Shown here: piece by piece, positions 1 through 5,075 of the stretch
How positions within the stretch are numbered: position 1 is the stretch's first letter
How the letters are laid out: every line of letters starts with the position of its first letter
Assembly: GCA_024280135.1 (NCBI GenBank)
Contig: JAJRQS010000294.1
Span: 1-6,863 of the forward strand
DNA length: 6,863 nt
Direction: 5' to 3'
Source of the DNA: Bacteroidota bacterium
GTDB taxonomy: Bacteria; Bacteroidota; Bacteroidia; Chitinophagales; Saprospiraceae
Notes under the pieces: model-generated
Seen by the model: only the letters and a program-made list of their open reading frames with translations
Databases searched by the model: none
Told to the model about the DNA's origin: nothing
Translations under genes and position numbers: made by a program

Positions 1-581
1 AGTTTATTCCAAAGGATTTCTCCATTAGCTGATATTTTGTATATTTGGGCTTTATGCTCCAAAATGTTATTCAATCCAAAACCCAAGAGTATAATACGAC
101 CATCTTCCAACTCTTCTATATCTTCGATACTACCATTACCTGAATATGTCGGTAAGTGATTCACCCATATTATCTCGCCTTCCTTGGATAGTTTCATTAC
201 AAAGTGCGGATATTTACCATCTGCTGTATTGTAATTTCCAAAAGCCAATAGATTTCCATCATTCAGTATTTTCAAATTTACAGCAGAATACCAATAAGGA
301 TTAAACCCTTCCGATAAGTATTTTTTCTTTATTAAATTTCCATCCATATCAACTTTATAAAAGACAGATTTTAGACTGAAAGTAGTGTAATTTGGGTCAC
401 TGGTTGGAAAAGAGCTACTAGAAATAAAATATATATAGTTATCATCAAATGCCAAAGATTTATAGACAATATCAACTGTATATTCATACTCTTCACTAAA
501 CAACCTAAGCCAAGTATCCTGACTATAACTGACACTAGAACTAAGAAAATAAATAATGGAAAAAATGAGTATTTTTTTCAT
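1..581 (-). CDS. Secreted beta-propeller-like protein, N-terminal part (3' end outside window)
   Basis: Open reading frame from the ATG at 581-579 to the left edge without a stop, 193 codons visible. It starts MKKILIFSIIYFLSSSVSYS-QD, a clear Sec signal peptide with a likely cleavage before Gln21, so the product is exported. After that a motif recurs about every 52 residues: YKVDMDGNLI (about 75-84), MKLSKEGEIIW (129-139) and YKISANGEILW (181-191). The pattern K-[LIV]-[DS]-x-x-G-x-I-x-W, with intervening strands such as ILNDGNLLAFG and ELEDGRIILLG, is what is seen in PQQ/WD-like beta-propeller proteins of Bacteroidota, many of which are T9SS cargo. Whether this one ends in a T9SS sorting domain cannot be seen. 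No enzymatic residues are recognisable and no specific function can be given. The ATG is only about 20 nt downstream of a strong leftward terminator hairpin, so the gene probably does not share a transcript with anything upstream. Confidence 0.85.
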   Translation of the reverse strand, partial: MKKILIFSIIYFLSSSVSYSQDTWLRLFSEEYEYTVDIVYKSLAFDDNYIYFISSSSFPTSDPNYTTFSLKSVFYKVDMDGNLIKKKYLSEGFNPYWYSAVNLKILNDGNLLAFGNYNTADGKYPHFVMKLSKEGEIIWVNHLPTYSGNGSIEDIEELEDGRIILLGFGLNNILEHKAQIYKISANGEILWNK

Positions 582-594
582 AGCAAATATTTTT

Positions 595-626
595 AAAAAA
601 GCACTCTACTCAGAAAGAGTAGAGTG
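595..626 (-). terminator. Rho-independent terminator (leftward)
   Basis: Perfect 10-bp inverted repeat, arms CACTCTACTC (602-611) and GAGTAGAGTG (617-626), around a 5-nt loop. Read on the minus strand the stem is followed at once by C and six T. On the plus strand the stem is not followed by a T run, so it is directional. It lies 12 nt after the stop of the 29-codon frame at 728-639 and about 20 nt before the ATG at 581, so it ends whatever is transcribed from the right, or acts as an attenuator in the leader of the propeller gene. Confidence 0.75.
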
Positions 627-638
627 GTCAATAAATTC

Positions 639-728
639 TTATCTATACACATTTTCTATTCTTCTTAAATCTATGACCGCTGCTTTATCTCTGCCATTTT
701 TACCAGTTTTATTTAGCACTAATGACAT
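639..728 (-). CDS. Possible 29-aa basic peptide or gene remnant
   Basis: ATG at 728-726 to TAA at 641-639. The translation begins MSLVLNKTG and includes GKNGRDKAAVIDLRR; it is rich in Lys and Arg. I do not recognise it. The only support beyond being open is position: it ends 12 nt before a strong intrinsic terminator on the same strand, as the last frame of a transcript would. An in-frame stop lies three codons before the ATG, so it is not visibly the tail of a longer gene in this frame. No good promoter or ribosome binding site is visible. It could equally be a remnant of the degraded integrase-containing segment next to it, or chance. Confidence 0.2.
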   Translation of the reverse strand: MSLVLNKTGKNGRDKAAVIDLRRIENVYR

Positions 729-743
729 GCAACTTGTTTATAT

Positions 744-801
744 AAGGAAGAAACTTCCCGAATATTCTTGAAATCGATAATAATCGGGAAGAAACTTCCC
801 G
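744..801. repeat. Tandem hairpin repeats (CGGGAAG-AAA-CTTCCCG)
   Basis: Two copies of GGAAGAAACTTCCCG lie 41 bp apart (746-760 and 787-801). The right copy extends to a perfect 7-bp hairpin CGGGAAG-AAA-CTTCCCG (785-801); the left copy forms only a 5-bp hairpin (746-758). The facing inner arms CTTCCCGA (754-761) and TCGGGAAG (784-791) can also pair with each other as an 8-bp stem with a 22-nt loop, so two mutually exclusive folds exist. The array begins 4 nt after the stop codon of the recombinase remnant on the minus strand. Confidence 0.6.
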
Positions 802-813
802 TTTATTATATTT
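785..813 (+). terminator. Possible terminator hairpin behind recombinase remnant
   Basis: The 7-bp hairpin at 785-801 is followed on the plus strand by a T-rich run (TTTATTATATTT). On the minus strand it is followed by the weaker ATTATTAT and directly trails the recombinase remnant. It could terminate in either direction, better rightwards by the T run. Stem length and loop suit an intrinsic terminator, but the T tract is interrupted. Confidence 0.35.
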
Positions 814-1089
814 CCAGATTGTCTAGTGGACTATCGGCTTCACTAAGCCTTTCCCATCTTACATGCGTATAAATCATCATTATTTGGGGCTATTCTGACC
901 CAAAATCTCCTGTAAGTACCTAAGACCTACTCCACTTACCAATAAATATCTTAGTAGGACAAACAACCCAATATTCATTAAATTTGGGACATTTTTCCTG
1001 CAAGACGCATCAAACCTGTCTAATTTACTAACATTTTTTAGTAAATTCCAATCCAAATTAAGTGTAAAATCAAATACTTTATTTTCCAT
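806..1089 (-). pseudogene. Tyrosine recombinase (integrase/Xer-like), frameshifted C-terminal remnant
   Basis: Reading leftwards, the frame opened by the ATG at 1089 reaches LRYLQEILGQNSPK and stops at a TAA (882-880). In the next frame the sequence continues MIYTHV and ends SPLDNLEI-stop (808-806). Joined, these match the C-terminal core of phage-integrase/Xer-type recombinases: the LRYIQELLGHxSxKTTxIYTHV block with the catalytic Tyr, then the short SPLDNL tail common in Bacteroidota members. Between Lys of NSPK and Ile of IYTHV there are 8 nt where 9 are expected, consistent with a one-base deletion. The usual GH is GQ, so the conserved His is lost. The box II Arg/His expected before YLLVSG cannot be found; residues before about position 960 show no clear similarity. 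The complete domain (about 300 residues) is absent upstream. This is a dead relic, not a functional enzyme. A TATTTTTG box at 1110-1103 could be a fossil or chance promoter for the frame starting at 1089. Confidence 0.7.
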
Positions 1090-1197
1090 AATGCAAGTAT
1101 ATCAAAAATATTAGTATGATACGTGATTTTTTATACTGCCCAACGGAAATCTCCCCCCCAACCCCAATTTTCAACAAATTAAATTCACTCCCATTTG

Positions 1198-1236
1198 CCA
1201 AAAAAAAACAAAAAAACTGCTCTTTTTTAGCTCATC
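1198..1236 (-). terminator. Weak candidate terminator after the T9SS protein gene
   Basis: Just past the TAG of the 1012-aa gene the minus strand has AAAAAA, a short GC-containing loop (GAGCAG), TTTTTTT, then a further run of nine T. The stem is A-T only apart from a possible closing C-G pair, so it is weak, but the T tract and its placement suit transcription termination. Confidence 0.25.
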
Positions 1237-1238
1237 CC

Positions 1239-4200
1239 CTACCGAATAATCTCCAAGGTCAAAACTGCTCGCCCCCCACTATCCTGATGCAAAATAACAT
1301 AGTATAAACCCGAAGCATATTTATGCAAATCGATTTGAATAGAATCGTCTTTTAATCGATATTCTCCCATAGACTCACCTAGTACATTCTTTACCTCCAG
1401 TCGGCTGAATCCACCAACATGACTGATTTTTACCCAATCACTACTAGGATTTGGATATAGTTTAATTTTTTGCGCAAGCGGATTATTCGTACTCACCAAA
1501 ACACTCACATGGTAATTAGTCACAATACTGTCACACCCATATTCTAAAGAAGGTGTCACTTGCGTAAAAAGCGTATCCCCCCAAACGACTACACCAGCTA
1601 CTTCTTCACCAGCCGTAGCATTGACATCCTCATTGATGGTTTGCACACCTACCACATCAAGTGAAACAACTTCACAGACATTCGTCGAATCATTGACTAA
1701 ATAAACCCCAGGCTGGGTAATGGTAACCCCGTTGACCAACAAGCTATCCCCTGCACATAAAAATTGGCTACTAGACGTGTAAATTACTTGGTCTTCTATA
1801 AAATAAATCGGTTGCTCATAAACCACACTATCAAAACCCAAACTCGAATAAATCGTATCTAGATACAAGCCTGTCTCTGTCACCCATTGATTATTATAAA
1901 ATATCGAATCATTAGCGCAAGCCATAACAAATGGCAATTGCTCATTTTTTAATTTGCTGAGAAAGCTAAGGATTATTTTCACGCTGTCACAATTATTCTG
2001 GGATTTTATGACATGATAATGAGTAGATGGAAAATAATAAATCTGCCCATTATAGTCTATCGAATCTCCTGGCCAACCATAAAAAACTTGCTCGTCCACA
2101 ATCGTTTCGACCAGATTATTTACGATGATGGTCACTGAAGTATCACATCCCGTGTCACTCTCCCATATAGTTTGATAAGTACCCTTTTTATATGCTTTAC
2201 CCCGAAAATAGACATAACCAGGACATGTCTGAAAAGTAACCACCGTATCAAAAGGGGAAACAAAATCAATATACAAAATGGTATCTGGCTCACAGGTCGT
2301 AGCCTTTGGCTGAATGTACTTTTTTTCAGAAAGGTAGGTAATCCCGTCAATATCCACTGATTCCTTACATGTTGAATAATGCTTTGTCCTGGCATCCCAA
2401 TAAGTAGTATCTATTGGATTCGGATTACTTCGCCATAATCCATTGAACTTAGAACTCACAAATAACATTTTATCACTCGGGGACTCTGCCACCCCTGTTG
2501 CGATACCCTCCTGAAGACTAGGCGCCGTATTCCAAGCTTCAGGAAAAGTCACCTCCTTCACTGTCGGCAATACCAACCTGTATAGCTGATCTGTCTCTTT
2601 ATCGATTATTGGCTGCTCACCAGGGCTTTGATAATCCCATTGCCCAACAAAAAAATGGGGCAACTCCCAATATTTCTGCTCCATTTCTGGAAAATGTGAA
2701 CCAAAAGATTCGCTCCGAAATGGCTGCATGTCAAATAAACCCGCAAATTGATATACCTGCCCAAAACCCCAAATAAAAGTAGTCGTATCTCCCAAATACA
2801 TCCTATATGGAGCCCAATATTCACTAAACCTTATCTCCCATGTTTGTCCTAAATCTATAGACAAGACTATATAATTAGAATTATTCCACCAGAGACTTAC
2901 AGCCAATGTATCTCCATTCACATCCAGGCCTGTTACCTTTGTCCCTGGCACCGCAACAACCTTCCAAGTCGCCCCCATATCATCGGTATAATATATTCGG
3001 TCTCCATCATATGGCACCGCAAAAACTCGATTTCCATCCAAATAATAACTCTTTACAGCTCCTAAATTATTATAGCTCCACCCATTAGCATCATGCTTCT
3101 TACTCCCACTAAAAACAATATTACCTGGAGCTATCACATAACCTTCAACCAAATTGGCCAAAAATGATTTATCACTTCCAGCTAGCTGAAATTTTGAATT
3201 ACAAATATGTTTGTAAACCTGTCCACCACCCACGACATAAACGGTATCATCATAAGTCATCAAATCATCAATCTTATCCAAAGCAATCCCTTTCGGAAAA
3301 AATGCTTCCCAAGTATTGCCCTTATCAAAACTTCGATACCACGCTGTAGAACTTTTTAAAATAATAAAATTGCCAAATATCCAAAATTGCCGCGGACCAG
3401 TAGGATACAAAATAAATGAAGGCAATAAGTCATATTCCAGCCCATCCAAACTCGTATAAGTACCTGTCGTTGTGATTAACACATGAAATCCATCCTTCAT
3501 AAAATAATCTTTCGCTCCTTCAGGAATACTATGCTCCGACCAGGTATTACCCCCATCAAAAGTATAATGCATAATTCCATTTGCGGAAGCTGCAAACAAA
3601 GTATCATCTACACCTAAACTAGTCCCAACATAATCAAAATTATTTAAGCCTGAAAGATCTTCAGTCACCCATTGATCTGACCATTTTCCAACTACTTTAG
3701 ACAGATTTTGATAACTAACCCACTGATCATCCAAATAAAAATAACGCTGCTCTTCTAGAGCTGCTGGGTAAGTACCATAGCAATGTCCATCATAAATAGT
3801 ATAGGCAATTTGATTATTATTCAAAATAACTGGACCTTCAAAAACATTATACCTATAAAAATGATTAACGACAACACACCAATACGACCAATAATGCTCA
3901 TCTATTATCTTCTTTTTGATACTTCCGTCAAAAAACACTACGTTACTTTTTTCAATCAGAGAATCTTGGCACTGCTTCCCTTCTGCACCATATACATCTT
4001 CTCTATAAATAGCCTTTTCTCCTTTAGCATCAAGCATCGTCTTGGACGCATATCCTAAATCTTGCACCTTTGCCCAAGTATCTCCACTATCCAAGCTAGC
4101 ATAAAGCGTATACTGAGTAAATGCAAATAAAGTATCTTCTTTTTTTGTTACAGCCATGACTGTCTCCACTCCGACGGGAACTCTTGTCCAACCTAGATCC

Positions 4201-4277
4201 AAGTCCGCTTGCGCAAAAACTAGCTTTGGCGCAAAAACCATAGCCGACCAAATCCATAAAATGATAAAATTTTTCAT
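1239..4277 (-). CDS. T9SS-secreted surface protein with Asp-box propeller and GCDS-type repeats
   Basis: A complete 1012-residue protein. Residues 1-22 are a signal peptide (hydrophobic IILWIWSAMVFAPKLVFA, likely cut before Gln23). The first half is a repeated beta-propeller-like region with five Asp-boxes of the form S/T-x-D-x-G-x-T-W: SLDSGDTW (61-68), TFDGGNTW (239-246), SFDKGNTW (316-323), TDDMGATW (431-438) and SIDLGQTW (473-480). They are spaced by blades containing D-T-L-F-A-like strands. This pattern belongs to BNR/sialidase-like and YCF48-like propellers; no sialidase catalytic Arg triad can be assigned, so an enzyme is not claimed. About 677-924 holds five units of 45-54 residues of the C-x-G-D-S ... 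G-x-Y ... G-C-D-S type. Residues 940-1012 (LYPNPSSDWV ... GLYYVIL) are a type A T9SS C-terminal sorting domain, which directs export across the outer membrane and, usually, cleavage and surface attachment. The ATG at 4277 is chosen because it gives the signal peptide. A near-consensus -7 box (TACTTTTA, 4319-4312) lies 34 nt upstream. It appears monocistronic; the substrate or partner is unknown. Confidence 0.93.
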   Translation of the reverse strand: MKNFIILWIWSAMVFAPKLVFAQADLDLGWTRVPVGVETVMAVTKKEDTLFAFTQYTLYASLDSGDTWAKVQDLGYASKTMLDAKGEKAIYREDVYGAEGKQCQDSLIEKSNVVFFDGSIKKKIIDEHYWSYWCVVVNHFYRYNVFEGPVILNNNQIAYTIYDGHCYGTYPAALEEQRYFYLDDQWVSYQNLSKVVGKWSDQWVTEDLSGLNNFDYVGTSLGVDDTLFAASANGIMHYTFDGGNTWSEHSIPEGAKDYFMKDGFHVLITTTGTYTSLDGLEYDLLPSFILYPTGPRQFWIFGNFIILKSSTAWYRSFDKGNTWEAFFPKGIALDKIDDLMTYDDTVYVVGGGQVYKHICNSKFQLAGSDKSFLANLVEGYVIAPGNIVFSGSKKHDANGWSYNNLGAVKSYYLDGNRVFAVPYDGDRIYYTDDMGATWKVVAVPGTKVTGLDVNGDTLAVSLWWNNSNYIVLSIDLGQTWEIRFSEYWAPYRMYLGDTTTFIWGFGQVYQFAGLFDMQPFRSESFGSHFPEMEQKYWELPHFFVGQWDYQSPGEQPIIDKETDQLYRLVLPTVKEVTFPEAWNTAPSLQEGIATGVAESPSDKMLFVSSKFNGLWRSNPNPIDTTYWDARTKHYSTCKESVDIDGITYLSEKKYIQPKATTCEPDTILYIDFVSPFDTVVTFQTCPGYVYFRGKAYKKGTYQTIWESDTGCDTSVTIIVNNLVETIVDEQVFYGWPGDSIDYNGQIYYFPSTHYHVIKSQNNCDSVKIILSFLSKLKNEQLPFVMACANDSIFYNNQWVTETGLYLDTIYSSLGFDSVVYEQPIYFIEDQVIYTSSSQFLCAGDSLLVNGVTITQPGVYLVNDSTNVCEVVSLDVVGVQTINEDVNATAGEEVAGVVVWGDTLFTQVTPSLEYGCDSIVTNYHVSVLVSTNNPLAQKIKLYPNPSSDWVKISHVGGFSRLEVKNVLGESMGEYRLKDDSIQIDLHKYASGLYYVILHQDSGGRAVLTLEIIR

Positions 4278-4641
4278 CTTAGTTTTTTTATTACAGTAAG
4301 GTCTTTATAAGTAAAAGTATCGCCGTTTTCAAAACCGCTAAATTTTAAACTGCTCTTTTAATCTATTCAGCATTATAATTGGCGAGAACCTCTACAACTG
4401 TTCTTCAGTGGTAAATATACGATTATTTAACATATTATCCAAAAGATTTATTAGATTTTGTTATTAATTTGGATAGTTTTGTGTAGATTTCTGTAGTTTT
4501 TGGCGATGCCCTAAGATGGCCTGAATGTGGCGCATATTGACATGGCTCATTGAAAGAACTTATACTTTATCGCCAAGAATTCTCTTAACCTAACTCAGGC
4601 AGAATGCCCGATAGTAAAACGAACGTTAAGCAAAAATGCAA
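4278..4641. other. Divergent intergenic region, no gene seen
   Basis: AT-rich, about 364 bp between the leftward T9SS protein gene and the rightward metal-efflux operon. Stops occur in all frames and I see no tRNA or other known RNA. It contains short repeats: TTGGCGAT (4500-4507) and its reverse complement ATCGCCAA (4569-4576), plus partial copies ATCGCC (4319-4324) and TTGGCGA (4379-4385). TAGTTTTG (4474-4481) fits the Bacteroidota -7 consensus on the plus strand but lacks a well-spaced -33 element. Any regulator site for the metal operon could lie here, but none can be named. Confidence 0.5.
4500..4576. repeat. Inverted repeat TTGGCGAT / ATCGCCAA
   Basis: An 8-bp perfect inverted repeat with arms at 4500-4507 and 4569-4576, 61 nt apart, extendable to 10 of 11 matches. 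It is short enough to arise by chance in a region of this size. Two further partial copies in the same intergenic region make it worth noting. Confidence 0.35.
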
Positions 4642-4673
4642 TTGACTTGCAACCAAAAAAATACCTATCTTTG
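4642..4673 (+). promoter_or_regulatory. Bacteroidota-type sigma promoter of the metal-efflux operon
   Basis: The -7 box TATCTTTG (4666-4673) matches TAnnTTTG exactly. Upstream TTG elements at 4642-4644 and 4647-4649 leave 21 or 16 nt, around the usual 17-23 nt spacing to the -33 element. Transcription would start about 5-7 nt after the box, that is at or next to the ATG at 4680, giving an almost leaderless mRNA. The promoter also argues against a TTG start at 4647, which would place it inside the coding sequence. Confidence 0.6.
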
Positions 4674-4679
4674 GAGTTG

Positions 4680-4991
4680 ATGAAAATATTTGCAATCATA
4701 TTATCTTTCGGTATTCTTTCGATGGCATTGGTGCCTTGTTCGGATGCAGTGGTTGACCATCCAGAGATGGAGTTGTCGGCTGCAGAAGATGGACATGGGC
4801 ATTCTGATGACGATGATTGCACGCCTTTTTGTTCTTGTGATTGTTGCAGTGTCTCTGTGACGATACTCCAAATTCCGATTTTGCATCAGCATCTGTGTGC
4901 ACAAAATTATTCCTTTTCTTTTTTATACACCTTCGATTATAGTTTCGACTATGCAAATGGTGTTTGGCGTCCGCCATCTTTTTTTTGTTAG
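4680..4991 (+). CDS. DUF6660-like small exported Cys/His-rich protein
   Basis: 103 residues from the ATG at 4680. Residues 1-19 form a hydrophobic signal (KIFAIILSFGILSMALVP) followed by Cys20. The context LVPC is lipobox-like but has Pro before Cys, so lipoprotein status is uncertain. The middle is a dense metal-ligand cluster, DGHGHSDDDDCTPFCSCDCC (37-56): two His, four Asp and five Cys. The C-terminus is GVWRPPSFFC. The layout (signal, variable spacer, H-x-H-S-D...C-x-P-F-C-x-C-x-C-C, about 100 aa) is what I know as the DUF6660 family, found in Bacteroidota beside CzcA/CusA efflux genes; this is from memory, not a search. Function is not established; binding of a metal at the periplasmic face is an inference from residues and neighbour. 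It is first in the operon, 84 bp before the czcA-like gene. A TTG 33 nt upstream is open but lies within the promoter, and the ATG gives a better signal peptide. Confidence 0.82.
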   Translation: MKIFAIILSFGILSMALVPCSDAVVDHPEMELSAAEDGHGHSDDDDCTPFCSCDCCSVSVTILQIPILHQHLCAQNYSFSFLYTFDYSFDYANGVWRPPSFFC

Positions 4992-4999
4992 ATTCTTTG

Positions 5000-5013
5000 G
5001 GATAGATCTATCC
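5000..5013. repeat. 14-bp perfect palindrome in the operon spacer
   Basis: GGATAGATCTATCC, lying 8 bp after the stop of the DUF6660-like gene. As DNA it is a symmetric dyad suitable for a dimeric repressor. As RNA it has no real loop and would fold only with a shortened stem. It shares the TAGATC/GATCTA core with the larger inverted repeat that follows. Confidence 0.5.
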
Positions 5014-5023
5014 TGTTAAAATT

Positions 5024-5051
5024 GTAGATCGAATTCAAGAATTCGATCTAC
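5024..5051. repeat. 13-bp inverted repeat (hairpin) before czcA-like gene
   Basis: Arms GTAGATCGAATTC (5024-5036) and GAATTCGATCTAC (5039-5051) are perfectly complementary, separated by AA; as RNA this is a 12-bp stem with a CAAG loop. It ends 24 nt before the ATG of the pump gene. On the plus strand it is followed by an A tract rather than a T tract, so it is not an intrinsic terminator for the operon. It may instead be an mRNA stability/processing hairpin or an operator. Confidence 0.7.
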
Positions 5052-5075
5052 TACTACAAAAAAAATATAACCATA

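Noticed and set aside
556..771. Plus-strand frame of 71 codons
   Set aside because: It overlaps the signal-peptide end of the leftward gene at 581, spans the terminator stem and one hairpin unit, and has no promoter or recognisable protein features; chance frame in AT-rich DNA.
602..801. Integron attC-like site or CRISPR-like array
   Set aside because: The hairpins lack the attC core (GTTRRRY/RYYYAAC) arrangement, and there are only two unequal repeat units with no further regular spacers.
1116..1307. Plus-strand frame of 63 codons
   Set aside because: It runs through a C7 tract and A runs and into the 3' end of the 1012-aa gene; low-complexity composition, no family resemblance.
2132..4058. 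Several frames of 60-91 codons on both strands inside the T9SS protein gene
   Set aside because: All lie within a single well-supported 1012-codon gene with signal peptide, Asp-boxes and sorting domain; they are shadows in other frames.
4278..4641. tRNA or known structured RNA in the divergent intergenic region
   Set aside because: No cloverleaf, no CCA-type end and no riboswitch-like conserved blocks could be seen by eye.
4647..4679. Upstream TTG start for the DUF6660-like protein
   Set aside because: It would put the TATCTTTG promoter box inside the coding region and add a polar stretch before the signal peptide; the ATG at 4680 fits better.
4595..4977. Minus-strand frames opposite the DUF6660-like gene
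   Set aside because: They mirror the Asp/His/Cys-rich stretch and have no features of their own; the plus-strand protein has a signal peptide, a known cluster motif and a promoter.
5024..5051. Intrinsic terminator ending the DUF6660-like transcript
   Set aside because: The stem is strong but is followed by an A tract on the plus strand, not a T tract, and the pump gene follows in the same direction.
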